This document shows, one piece after another, positions 19,182 through 27,267 of a stretch of 64,000 nucleotides of DNA. Origin of the DNA: Paenibacillus pabuli. Lineage in GTDB: Bacteria; Bacillota; Bacilli; Paenibacillales; Paenibacillaceae. The notes beneath the pieces were generated by a model, which had not been told where the DNA came from, ran no database searches, and saw only the letters and a program-made list of their open reading frames with translations. The position numbers were made by a program, and so were the translations under genes. Position 1 is the first letter of the stretch; the number at the start of each line of letters is the position of its first letter. The stretch is from the NCBI RefSeq assembly GCF_023101145.1, contig NZ_CP073714.1, positions 3,658,001 to 3,722,000 on the forward strand, in the 5' to 3' direction.

Positions 19182-20687
19182 TTATAATGGAAACAGGGGA
19201 TTACCCTTCATGCCGACCCAAAGTTCGGATGTTTCCAGCTGACCAGCCAGATGAAACAACCAGTCCTCATGACCTTTCGTTGCCATAATCTGTACACCCA
19301 TGGGCAGACCTTCAGGAGTCAGATGCACAGGAACACTCATGGCTGGTTGACCCGTCAGATTCGCGAGCTGAGTGAACGGAGTGTATGTAAGACTTGGTTC
19401 AAACATTTCATAGATCAGCTGCTGCTGCTGGATCTTGTCCAATTCGCTAATTTGCATCAGATGCTGAATCTGTTCATCATGAGGCGTTAATTCGCCGATT
19501 TTGGGTGCTGGAAAAGCATTTACAGGTGTGACATAAAAATCATATCGTTCAAACAATGTGGACATTTGGGCTGCGGCAACATCCCATTCGGCCAAACTAT
19601 GTACGAATTCGGCAGCGGACACTTTTTTGCCGGCTTCAGCCAGAACCCAGGACTCGATCTCCATATCATCCGATGTTAATGCTCTGCCCATAGAACGTTC
19701 CATGGAAGAGATCATCGCCGCCATTTCGCCGCTGTTCATCATGTAATAGTTTTCCATCAATTTGACACCATTCACCGGACTGAGCTTTTCTTCGACTTCG
19801 TGACCTTGTTTTTCCAGCCAAAGCACGGTCTTGTATACTGCTTCCTTGGCTTCATCACTTACAGGTGTACCTACAGGCGAAGCTGTTGTATATGCAACTC
19901 TCAGTTTGCGTTGATGAGGATAGTTCATATCAGCCAGGTAGCTTCCCGGAAAGAGGGGAGCATGGAAAGCAGCTTCGGGTTGAATGATTTGTAATGTGTC
20001 CAGCAACGCAGCGCTGTCGCGAACGGAGCGAGATAGGGCAAAATCAATCGATGCACCCTGCCACTGACGACCAACCCCCGGTCCAACGGGTGTCCGTCCA
20101 CGTGTAGGCTTAAGTCCAAATAATCCACTGAAGGAAGCAGGGATTCGGATTGAACCGCCACCGTCACTGGCTCCCGCAAGGGGGACAATACCCGAGGCTA
20201 CAGCGGCTGCGGCACCTCCGCTTGAACCACCTGGCGAGTGACTGGTATTCCATGGGTTTCGACTTGGACCGTGAAGACGGGGCTCCGTAATATTTTTCAG
20301 ACCGAATTCCGGCGTATTGGTATGTCCAATGATAATGAAGCCTGCATCGTACAGACGGGAAACGAAATTGGAATTACGCTGTGCGTGATGGTCGCGGAGA
20401 AGACGTGAACCCGAGGTGAGAATTTCCCCCTCCAGAGACTGGGAGATATCTTTTAAGAGCAAGGGCACGCCAGCAAAGGGCTGCTCTCCAGGGCGAACCA
20501 TAGCTGCTTCCTGACGTGCACGTGTTTCATATGTACGAATGACTGCATTGAGCTGTGGATTCACTTCTTCCAGGCGAGCATACGCTGCTTCCAGTAACTC
20601 GACAGGGGATATTTCTCGAGCGCGAACCAGTTCAGCCAAACCTATGGCATCGTAAGATGTATATGAAAATGATGAAGATGAAGACAT
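19182..20687 (-). CDS. Amidase signature family hydrolase
   Basis: A 501-aa cytoplasmic amidase. The Ser-cisSer-Lys triad is visible: the lysine in GVPLLLKDI, and both serines within the glycine-rich signature [33 protein letters not shown]. The C-terminal [30 protein letters not shown] is also typical. Members cleave carboxamides, including 6-aminohexanoate-cyclic-dimer hydrolase relatives; the substrate here is unknown. A serine-rich N-terminus ([14 protein letters not shown]) precedes the domain. AGAGG lies about 11 bases before the ATG. It heads a minus-strand run with DUF1989 and LysE genes, about 110 bases apart each. Confidence 0.93.
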   Translation of the reverse strand: MSSSSSFSYTSYDAIGLAELVRAREISPVELLEAAYARLEEVNPQLNAVIRTYETRARQEAAMVRPGEQPFAGVPLLLKDISQSLEGEILTSGSRLLRDHHAQRNSNFVSRLYDAGFIIIGHTNTPEFGLKNITEPRLHGPSRNPWNTSHSPGGSSGGAAAAVASGIVPLAGASDGGGSIRIPASFSGLFGLKPTRGRTPVGPGVGRQWQGASIDFALSRSVRDSAALLDTLQIIQPEAAFHAPLFPGSYLADMNYPHQRKLRVAYTTASPVGTPVSDEAKEAVYKTVLWLEKQGHEVEEKLSPVNGVKLMENYYMMNSGEMAAMISSMERSMGRALTSDDMEIESWVLAEAGKKVSAAEFVHSLAEWDVAAAQMSTLFERYDFYVTPVNAFPAPKIGELTPHDEQIQHLMQISELDKIQQQQLIYEMFEPSLTYTPFTQLANLTGQPAMSVPVHLTPEGLPMGVQIMATKGHEDWLFHLAGQLETSELWVGMKGNPLFPL

Positions 20688-20760
20688 GATAATCGTTCCT
20701 CTCTAAATTAACTTGATCTACTATTCCATAGTCATCGTACCACTGGAATAGTGAAAAGAC

Positions 20761-20797
20761 AAAAGCACTGTACATCATGATGGATGTGCAGTGCCTT
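20761..20797 (-). terminator. Terminator of the EamA transporter gene
   Basis: On the minus strand a 13-bp stem with one mismatch (GCACTG-C-ACATC with GATGT-ACAGTGC) ends in a short T-run. It lies about 30 bases past the transporter stop. Confidence 0.75.
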
Positions 20798-20827
20798 AAT
20801 TGATTTGTTTTGTGTCATATATAAAAT

Positions 20828-21808
20828 TCAATCCGTACGAAGCTTTGGTGCAGCGTCAGCCGGACTCGCTAATCGTTCCTGTTGTTTGGAGATGGCGAAC
20901 AGGGCAATCCAGATAAGGATGAAGCCCACCAGCTGCTCCCAGGTAATTAATGTACGGAATGCAATCCAGTTTACCAGTACACCGGCCATCGGGAAGCTCA
21001 GTTCTGCGAGTGTTGCAACTGAGGCCTTGGTGGAAGAAAGCCCTTTGTAATATAACAGAAGACTCAGTAACCCTGGCAGTAAAGCCTGACCCAGAATGTT
21101 AAGTGCTACAGCTGCCTGTTCACCAGTAGCCGATGGGAATGTCCAGGCAGCGCCTTCGTTCCACGTCATAAAGATCAGCAGCGGCAAGGCTACGACAAAG
21201 CGCAGAGAGGTGACCGTTTCATAACGGGTTTGCCCCAGCATCAGCCGGCCCATAACCGTTGAACCGCCCCACAAGGCAGCTGCACCCAGCGATAACAGGC
21301 TGCCTGCATGGACCCAATTGTCCCAGTTGCCAAGGGGGAGGGTAAATCCGAACGTAAGCAGGTATGTTCCTGCAAGTGCAATGATAAACAGTCCACCGAA
21401 GCGGCGAGGCAATGTTTCTTTCAGCAGCAGCTTAGCCAGTACAATTGCAAATAGCGGCTGCATCTTTTGTAATAACAAAACGGTGTTGGGATCGTTATGC
21501 GTAAGCGCCAGAGTGAATAGTACCGTGGCGAGAGCAGATCCTCCCCAGGAGATAAAGATTACGGCAACCCAGTGGCGTGCACGCAGGTTTTTCAGATCGG
21601 CCCGGAACTTCCATAACACGGGAATCGCTACAAGACTGACGATAATGTGTTCCACCAGTACAATCTGAGTGGAGGTCATCGTTTTGAGCAAAATAATACG
21701 GAACAGTGGATCTACACCCCAAAGGGCGGCGCCGAGCACGACTAGCCAGAATCCGGTATTACTTCGTTCCTTGCGGTAAAATGTTGATGCAGATTGGATC
21801 TTTTCCAT
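20828..21808 (-). CDS. EamA/DMT family transporter, FMN riboswitch-controlled (candidate riboflavin transporter)
   Basis: A 326-aa membrane protein with ten predicted helices arranged as two EamA repeats (about residues 15-145 and 160-305). Typical pieces are GFWLVVLGAALWGVDPLFR in the first repeat and SLGAAALWGGSTVMGRLML at the start of the second. AAGGAG stands eight bases before the ATG. The gene is preceded by a complete FMN riboswitch and an intrinsic terminator, so its expression should fall when FMN is plentiful. Flavin transporters of the same DMT superfamily (RibN) are known in Proteobacteria. From this I infer uptake of riboflavin or a precursor; the sequence alone does not prove the substrate. 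Confidence 0.85.
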   Translation of the reverse strand: MEKIQSASTFYRKERSNTGFWLVVLGAALWGVDPLFRIILLKTMTSTQIVLVEHIIVSLVAIPVLWKFRADLKNLRARHWVAVIFISWGGSALATVLFTLALTHNDPNTVLLLQKMQPLFAIVLAKLLLKETLPRRFGGLFIIALAGTYLLTFGFTLPLGNWDNWVHAGSLLSLGAAALWGGSTVMGRLMLGQTRYETVTSLRFVVALPLLIFMTWNEGAAWTFPSATGEQAAVALNILGQALLPGLLSLLLYYKGLSSTKASVATLAELSFPMAGVLVNWIAFRTLITWEQLVGFILIWIALFAISKQQERLASPADAAPKLRTD

Positions 21809-21862
21809 ATTCAGGACTCCTTCGTCAGAACACGGAATCTTCAGTTGGCAAAATCGACAAAA

Positions 21863-21899
21863 GCCCCCGTTTTGGTGTACACCAAATAAACGGGGGCTC
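21863..21899 (-). terminator. Riboswitch expression-platform terminator
   Basis: On the minus strand GAGCCCCCGTTT pairs with AAACGGGGGCT around a loop containing TTGGTGTACACCAA, and CTTTTGTCG follows. It lies between the FMN aptamer and the transporter start. An alternative long hairpin (21903-21955, arms CATTAACATG and CATGTTAATG) separates it from the aptamer and may take part in the switch. Confidence 0.8.
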
Positions 21900-21959
21900 A
21901 ATCATTAACATGTCGTCATACGGAAAGAAGCCTTTCCGTAACGGCATGTTAATGTGTTG

Positions 21960-22105
21960 ATCTTCTCTCATCCGGACTGTACCGTCGGCCTTGGAGTCAC
22001 ACCAAGTCAGTCGCTGAATCCCTACATCGGGTCAAACAGCGAGTCGCGGGCTGGTTCCGAAGAACATCACCGCCGGTTGGGAATTGCACCCTACCCCGAA
22101 GATCC
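21960..22105 (-). promoter_or_regulatory. FMN riboswitch (RFN element)
   Basis: Read on the minus strand, the highly conserved RFN boxes occur in the right order: GATCTTCGGGGTAGGGTG, AATTCCCAACCGGCGGTGAT, AGCCCGCGA, GGTGTGACTCCAAGGCCGACGGT, and AGTCCGGATGAGAGAAGATC, whose end closes the P1 helix with the beginning. The aptamer looks intact, with no broken helix. It senses flavin mononucleotide and, with the downstream terminator, should stop transcription when FMN binds. The controlled gene is an EamA transporter rather than the usual ribDEAH operon or ribU, none of which is in the window. Confidence 0.97.
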
Positions 22106-22111
22106 TATTCA

Positions 22112-22139
22112 ATTATAGTATGTTTGAACAAGCTGTAAC
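22112..22139 (-). promoter_or_regulatory. Sigma-A promoter of the FMN riboswitch transcript
   Basis: On the minus strand GTTACA, a 16-base spacer and a perfect TATAAT. Transcription would begin at about 22105, exactly at the 5' edge of the aptamer, which supports both calls. Confidence 0.75.
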
Positions 22140-22161
22140 ATTAATAAGTCCATCTTATTCC

Positions 22162-22175
22162 TGTAAGCGCTAGCA
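22162..22175. promoter_or_regulatory. cre-like catabolite response element
   Basis: TGTAAGCGCTAGCA matches the CcpA consensus TGWNANCGNTNWCA at all but one position. It lies upstream of the riboswitch promoter and just beyond the DinB stop codon. Confidence 0.35.
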
Positions 22176-22189
22176 GTTCAAGTTTTTTT

Positions 22190-22687
22190 TTAGAATATGA
22201 TATTCCAGCTTCCTTGTTGTCTGCGTAGCAATACAATCTGGCCTGCATGATACGCATCGTGGAGTACCCAGCGGGCAAGTGCATGTGCCCATTTTTCATC
22301 CGTATTCATGTAAGAGGCTTCAAGATTAGATTCTTCTAATGAAGCAAGCTGATCACGAAGCTGTCCGGCTAATTGTGTTGTATTTTGCATAAGTATACTC
22401 CAGCCAGTGGTATCAGAAGGGTCGCCCGGATCTCCGAAGGTGGATTCATTGTTTTCGGCAGGTGTACCGGAGGGTGTTTTGCCCTGAATACGACTTAACA
22501 AGCGCTGATTGTAATAATACATATGGTTGACCAACTGCCAGATGCTTAATCCACCGGATGATGGAACCCAGGCTGCCTGTTCAGCAGTCAGTCCTTCGAG
22601 TGCCTTGGATAAAGGCACAATCCAGTTACATTGATCCCAGGTATCATCTTTCTGAATGAGCAATAACTCTTTTGGTGTTGTAGTCAT
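22190..22687 (-). CDS. DinB-like (DfsB) family protein
   Basis: A 165-aa soluble four-helix-bundle protein. The three metal-binding histidines of the DinB/YfiT-like fold can be placed: one in LSIWQLVNHMYYYNQRLL and two in VLHDAYHAGQIVLLRR near the end, the second being the family's hallmark HxxxHxGQI. Members include bacillithiol-dependent transferases and many uncharacterised stress proteins, so no reaction is assigned. GGGAGG precedes the start. It is divergent from the CGNR regulator, and the 137-base gap holds repeated GTTACAA elements that could be a shared operator. Confidence 0.88.
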   Translation of the reverse strand: MTTTPKELLLIQKDDTWDQCNWIVPLSKALEGLTAEQAAWVPSSGGLSIWQLVNHMYYYNQRLLSRIQGKTPSGTPAENNESTFGDPGDPSDTTGWSILMQNTTQLAGQLRDQLASLEESNLEASYMNTDEKWAHALARWVLHDAYHAGQIVLLRRQQGSWNIIF

Positions 22688-22741
22688 TGATTTTTCCTCC
22701 CTAAAATAAATTCATGGTAACTAGCTAAAGTGCTTAAATAT

Positions 22742-22808
22742 GGTTACAATAAATATAACCCAAACATGAATAGTTGTAACTATCTTTTTTCATTTTAGAC
22801 AGTTACAA
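22742..22808. promoter_or_regulatory. Three-copy GTTACAA repeat, candidate operator
   Basis: Heptamers GTTACAA at 22743-22749 (+), 22774-22780 (-) and 22802-22808 (+) occupy the gap between the divergent DinB-like and CGNR genes. Alternating orientation with spacing of 31 and 28 bases suggests three turns of helix between sites. The middle copy is part of AGTTGTAACT. Confidence 0.45.
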
Positions 22809-22824
22809 TTTAGCGGAGGCACAT

Positions 22825-23379
22825 ATGGATAGACTATGGACTGATTTTGTGAACAGCGATTATCATGACTGGCGTGGTGGAGATCGTTCGGAGGACAGGC
22901 TTGGCAAAGGCGCATGGCAGCAAGGATTTATTAAACAATGGCAGCTGCACGCTCCTGTACCCGCTTCTTCTGAAGAAGAAAAAGCCTTGAGAGATTTCAG
23001 AAATGAATTACAGGCTCTTGCAACACGTTTAGCGGCTGGAAACCCATTATCCGACAGAGACCAAGATTGGCTCAACGCCATAATGGAGGAAGGTCAGGTC
23101 ATCAGAAGACTGCACGCTGGAGATGAGGGACTGAAACTTTCACTTATTTCTACAGGAACTCAATGGAAGCAGGTTATGGCTGAGGTTGCAGCTGATTTTG
23201 CCGTCACGGTGGTGGAAGGGGATGCAGGAAGGATTCGGATCTGTGATAATTCGGATTGCCGATGGTTTTTTTATGATGACACGCGCAGTCGTACCCAGAG
23301 ATATTGTGATGACAAGATGTGCGGTAATCTGATGAAGGTAAGAAGGTTTCGGGCAAAACGGAAGAGGGATCAGCAGTAA
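22825..23379 (+). CDS. CGNR zinc-finger/ABATE-domain regulator
   Basis: A 184-aa probable transcription factor. The N-terminal part (residues 1-125) fits the ABATE putative stress-sensing domain, beginning with FVNSDYHDWRGGDRSEDRL. The C-terminal part (about 137-180) is a CGNR zinc finger with paired cysteines CDNSDC and CDDKMCGN, followed by the basic tail MKVRRFRAKRKRDQQ that likely touches DNA. GGAGG precedes the ATG by five bases. It is divergently arranged with a DinB-like gene, and repeated GTTACAA boxes lie between them, a layout that would suit autoregulation and control of the neighbour. Confidence 0.9.
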   Translation: MDRLWTDFVNSDYHDWRGGDRSEDRLGKGAWQQGFIKQWQLHAPVPASSEEEKALRDFRNELQALATRLAAGNPLSDRDQDWLNAIMEEGQVIRRLHAGDEGLKLSLISTGTQWKQVMAEVAADFAVTVVEGDAGRIRICDNSDCRWFFYDDTRSRTQRYCDDKMCGNLMKVRRFRAKRKRDQQ

Positions 23380-23463
23380 GAGTAAGGTGTAAGCACAGAA
23401 TATGTAATTTGCTGAACTTGCGATAGACAGGAAAATATCCAAATGAAATCATGCAAACCAAAA

Positions 23464-23492
23464 TTGAATGTTCCCACTCGTTTCTATATAAT
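23464..23492 (+). promoter_or_regulatory. Sigma-A promoter of the amidohydrolase gene
   Basis: TTGAAT, an exact 17-base spacer and a perfect TATAAT, about 100 bases before the start codon. Confidence 0.75.
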
Positions 23493-23593
23493 GGTTATAT
23501 ACTTAATATATTTCAGTTATTCATTTCATCAGAGATTAACATCCGGGATTCAAGCGTATATCCAACAAAAAACAATGATTGGAGATGTGTCTT

Positions 23594-24961
23594 GTGGGGA
23601 CAAGTTATCTACTGAAAAATGGTTGTGTATTGTCTATGGATTCGTCGGTGGGACAGTTTAAGCGGGCGGACGTTCTCATTGAGGATTCTCTTATTGCTGC
23701 CATCCAGCCCGATCTGAGTTGTATTGAAGCGGAAGTGATTGATGCATCGGAGATGATCATACTCCCTGGACTCGTAGATACGCATCGGCATGTATGGGAG
23801 TCGCTCGTCAAAACAGCTGGAACCAACTGGTCATTGCCGGTCTATCTGCAAAATCTCTATTACGGAGCGATGGGGAGTAAACTTCGGCCTGAAGACAGCT
23901 ATATCGCCAATTTGCTAGGTTCCTTGGAAGCGCTTAATGCAGGAGTAACCACGGTGCTTGACTGGAGTATGCCGTATTCAGCTGAGCACACGGATGAACT
24001 CATTCGCGGACTTCAGGATGCGGGTATTCGATCGGTTTTTGCTTATGGTGTACCGGGTGAGACGCCCTACTGGAACAGAGAAAGCCAGCTAACGTATTCG
24101 AATGATGTGAGAAGAGTCAAGGAACAGTATTTTTCCTCACAGGATCAGCTGCTTACGTTCGGCCTTGCTATTCGTGGTCCGGAGTTCAGCCATTGGGATA
24201 CCACAGTGAAGGAAATTCAGCTTGCGCACGAGCTGGATGCGCTATGTTCAATGCATGTTGGCTTTGGAAGCTGGGGATCTGTAGATCGTTCGATAAGCAA
24301 AATGTATGAGGCTGGTTTGCTCAGCCCACGTCTGAACGTTGTACATGGAAATACGATGGATACGGATGAATATAAAATGTTGGCCGATAGCGGCGCTTCA
24401 CTCTCCGTCACACCCGAAGTGGAGATGATGATGGGTCATGGGTACCCGGCAACGGGTTACTTTCTTGAAAATGGCGGAACGCCAACCCTTGGAGTTGACG
24501 TTGTAACTTCAACGGGTGGCGATATGTTCTCCCAGATGAAATTTGCACTTCAGGCCGAGCGTTCCAGGGGAAATGAACAACTCTTGCTGCAGGGTGAAAT
24601 GCCTGGGGAGCTTAATCTGCAATCCAGTCAAGTGCTGAGATTTGCAACTTCTGCCGGAGCGAAGGCTCTGGGACTGGAGCAGAAGATTGGCACGCTTACT
24701 CCAGGTAAAGAAGCAGATCTGATTATGATTCGAACCACTGACCTTAACTTGTTTCCGGTGCATGATCCGGTGGGAGCGGTTGTTCAGTTTGCCAATCCAT
24801 CCAATGTGGACACTGTGTTTGTAGCAGGTCGGCCGGTGAAGCGCGAAGGTAAACTGCTGCATATCGATCTGAGTGAGGTACGACGGAAGGCTTTGGCCAG
24901 CAAGGAATATTTGCTATCTCAATATCGAATGTCGGATGCGGAGCGAATTGTATTTTCATAA
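23594..24961 (+). CDS. Amidohydrolase family protein (cytosine deaminase/TRZ-like)
   Basis: A 455-aa metal-dependent hydrolase of the amidohydrolase superfamily. A small beta domain formed by both ends (LLKNGCVLSMD at the start, GTLTPGKEADLIMIR near the end) surrounds a TIM barrel. Metal ligands are visible: the HxH pair in LVDTHRHVWES, a histidine in SMHVGFGSWG, another in NVVHGNTMD, and the aspartate of LGVDVVTSTGG. Likely reaction is deamination or dechlorination-type hydrolysis of a nitrogen heterocycle or related compound; the substrate is unknown. The GTG at 23594 is chosen because GGAG lies nine bases upstream; an ATG at 23585 touches that site directly. Confidence 0.88.
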   Translation: MGTSYLLKNGCVLSMDSSVGQFKRADVLIEDSLIAAIQPDLSCIEAEVIDASEMIILPGLVDTHRHVWESLVKTAGTNWSLPVYLQNLYYGAMGSKLRPEDSYIANLLGSLEALNAGVTTVLDWSMPYSAEHTDELIRGLQDAGIRSVFAYGVPGETPYWNRESQLTYSNDVRRVKEQYFSSQDQLLTFGLAIRGPEFSHWDTTVKEIQLAHELDALCSMHVGFGSWGSVDRSISKMYEAGLLSPRLNVVHGNTMDTDEYKMLADSGASLSVTPEVEMMMGHGYPATGYFLENGGTPTLGVDVVTSTGGDMFSQMKFALQAERSRGNEQLLLQGEMPGELNLQSSQVLRFATSAGAKALGLEQKIGTLTPGKEADLIMIRTTDLNLFPVHDPVGAVVQFANPSNVDTVFVAGRPVKREGKLLHIDLSEVRRKALASKEYLLSQYRMSDAERIVFS

Positions 24962-25060
24962 GTTAGAGGATCTATGTGAATGAAAGAGTAATTCACTTCC
25001 GGAATTCAATAGAGTGGATGTCCTCATCTGAATTATAGATCTAATAGCATTACAAGTGAT

Positions 25061-25089
25061 GAGCCGCATACGGGTATGTGGCTCTTTGG
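25061..25089 (+). terminator. Possible terminator of the amidohydrolase gene
   Basis: An 11-bp stem (GAGCCGCATAC with GTATGTGGCTC, one G-U) and a short TTT tail. Confidence 0.5.
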
Positions 25090-25221
25090 CGTACTTGATT
25101 ATCGTGTAAGATGACAAGAGAGCAAGGGATAAAGCGCAAAAAGAGGAAAAAAAAGCACTGTTTTTCATAGTTGCATGTAACAACGAGTTTGTGATGTTTT
25201 GTTAAAGAAAAAAGCCTCTAA

Positions 25222-25260
25222 AAAACTGCGCATAATATAAATTATACGCAGTTTTCTTTT
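25222..25260. terminator. Hairpin terminator, either orientation
   Basis: AAAACTGCG pairs with CGCAGTTTT around an A+T-rich loop, then CTTTT. It is symmetric enough to act on both strands. Confidence 0.65.
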
Positions 25261-25505
25261 AAATCGATTTTCATATTCGTCCCTGTCCAACAGATCATGA
25301 TAATTTTCCTCGCGAACGCACAAAATATACTATCTTGCCAAAATAAATTTAACAAAGCAACGCGACAAAGTGTAGAAATCGATAGATTTTTATAGTTGGT
25401 CTGTAAGATAGAACAAAGGTCTTTTTCATAGAACAGATGTAACGGACTAGAATGTCTGAATCAAAGAGACACATTCATCATTTTTGATACGAGAGGAAAC
25501 TGTGT

Positions 25506-26945
25506 ATGAATCAAAACCAGAATCGATCTTCCCTATTTAGGAAAAAGCCGATTGCCACCGGAGATAACGAAAGCAACATATTGAAACGAGCTCTGGGGCC
25601 GCTTGATCTGATGACCCTCGGGGTAGGTGCAATCATCGGTACGGGTATCTTTGTATTAACAGGCGTTGCTGCTGCAACATATGCAGGTCCCGGTTTGGTA
25701 CTGTCTTTTCTGCTGGCAGGTATGATCTGCGCCTTCGCTGCATTGTGTTACTCGGAGTTTGCATCCAGTGTGCCTGCTTCAGGAAGTGCGTATACATATA
25801 GCTATACTGCTTTTGGAGAAGTCATTGCCTGGATTCTGGGTTGGGATCTTATTCTGGAATATGGATTTGCGAGTGCGGCTGTGGCCAGCGGTTGGTCAGG
25901 ATATTTTCAAACGTTATTGTCCGGATTCGGATTGCAGTTACCCCATGCGCTCACTAGTGCATTTAGTCCGGAAAAAGGAACCTATTTTGACATCACCGCA
26001 GCAATGATTACGTTAATCATTACATTCCTGCTCACCCGTGGAGTGAAAGAGGCTGCTCGTGCCAACGGAATCATGGTAGCGATTAAAATTATCGTAGTAC
26101 TGATTTTTATCGGTGTAGGTGTGTCCTATGTGCAGCCGGATAATTGGCAGCCATTTCTTCCGTTTGGGATCTCAGGGGTAACCGCAGGGGCGGCAACGGT
26201 ATTTTTTGCTTACATCGGTTTCGATGCAGTCTCAACGGCTGCGGAAGAAGTGAAACGTCCTCAACGGGATTTGCCAATCGGTATTATTGCATCTCTAGCG
26301 ATCTGTACCGTTCTTTACATTGTTGTATCGTTGATCTTGACAGGGATTGTACCTTATCACTTGTTGAATGTGAGTGATCCGGTAGCCTTTGCGTTTGAAT
26401 TTGTACAATTGAAAGGACTGTCCTGGATTGTTTCGCTTGGGGCAATTACAGGGATTACCACTGTGTTACTTGTCATGATGTATGGTCAGACACGTTTGCT
26501 TTATTCCATGTCACGGGATGGTCTATTGTCTCCGGTATTCTCCAAAGTCAGTGGCAAAAGCCAAACGCCTGCTGCGGGAACTTGGGTTGCTGGGATCATC
26601 GTTGCGTTATTCTCGGGTTTTATCTCACTTGGCCATCTGGCGGAGTTGACTAACATCGGAACATTGTTTGCTTTCGCGGTTGTGAGTCTGGGTATTATCA
26701 TATTGCGTAAGAACAATCCGGAACTGAAAAGGGGATTCCGTGTACCTTTCGTTCCATGGATTCCTATTCTTAGCGCTGTCGGCTGTATGTATCTCATGAC
26801 ACGTCTCGCGGCTCTGACCTGGATTACGTTCTTTGGCTGGTTAATTATTGGTTTGATCATCTACTTCGCCTACGGTCGCCATCACAGTCATTTGAACCCG
26901 GCACGGCGTATATCGGACACGTTCCAAACAACAAAGGAAAAGTAG
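25506..26945 (+). CDS. APC superfamily amino acid permease, cationic amino acid transporter type
   Basis: A 479-aa membrane protein with about twelve helices, close to the YfnA/YhdG group of Bacillus. The first helix carries LTLGVGAIIGTGIFVLTGVA-like sequence with the GxG substrate-binding break, and AATVFFAYIGFDAVSTAAEEVKRPQRDLP is the classic helix 6 to loop motif. The basic cytoplasmic N-terminus (RSSLFRKKP, ILKRALGPLD) is typical. Expected role is proton-coupled import of amino acids; branched-chain, cationic or small neutral substrates cannot be told apart. GAGAGGAAACTGTGT precedes the ATG. A strong terminator follows at 27052. Confidence 0.92.
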   Translation: MNQNQNRSSLFRKKPIATGDNESNILKRALGPLDLMTLGVGAIIGTGIFVLTGVAAATYAGPGLVLSFLLAGMICAFAALCYSEFASSVPASGSAYTYSYTAFGEVIAWILGWDLILEYGFASAAVASGWSGYFQTLLSGFGLQLPHALTSAFSPEKGTYFDITAAMITLIITFLLTRGVKEAARANGIMVAIKIIVVLIFIGVGVSYVQPDNWQPFLPFGISGVTAGAATVFFAYIGFDAVSTAAEEVKRPQRDLPIGIIASLAICTVLYIVVSLILTGIVPYHLLNVSDPVAFAFEFVQLKGLSWIVSLGAITGITTVLLVMMYGQTRLLYSMSRDGLLSPVFSKVSGKSQTPAAGTWVAGIIVALFSGFISLGHLAELTNIGTLFAFAVVSLGIIILRKNNPELKRGFRVPFVPWIPILSAVGCMYLMTRLAALTWITFFGWLIIGLIIYFAYGRHHSHLNPARRISDTFQTTKEK

Positions 26946-27267
26946 ATGTCATAACTTAAACCAATTTGTAGAGACATCGTGTTTAGGTATTGAATCTACT
27001 GGGTTTATATAAATCAACTGGGTTATACGTAAAGGAAGTCAACTACATTGTCTCATGCTGCGTCGTCAAAGCGACGCGGTATGGGGCTTTTTTATGTGAG
27101 AGCAGATCGTGCAATGCTTACAAAAACAGAGGTGGATAAGGCGATTTATGAATATCTAATACGTGATGTATCTACCTTTATCAGAAGAGCCAGGGTTGCG
27201 GTCAGGGCAAATATGACATATATTTGGGGGTGTGACATGCCATCAGACATAGGAGAGGGGATGTATC
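26946..27267. other. Intergenic region after the permease
   Basis: Holds the permease terminator. Codons from 27114 read open into the next gene in another frame, but lack a ribosome binding site, so I do not call a gene. Confidence 0.4.
27052..27093 (+). terminator. Terminator of the permease gene
   Basis: A stem of at least 12 bp (CATGCTGCGTCG with CGACGCGGTATG, two G-U pairs), then GGGC and six T residues. Confidence 0.82.

Larger units (their letters stand above)
24962..25505. other. Long intergenic region before the permease
   Basis: 544 bases with no convincing gene. It contains two hairpins (25061-25089 and 25222-25260) and an A+T-rich stretch of about 240 bases before the permease. 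I saw no T-box, lysine-riboswitch or other conserved core there. A perfect inverted repeat GTGAAT-N9-ATTCAC lies at about 24975. Confidence 0.4.

Noticed and set aside
25261-25505. Possible riboswitch or T-box before the CAT-type permease
   Set aside because: No T-box core, specifier arrangement or other conserved riboswitch sequence could be found in the A+T-rich leader.
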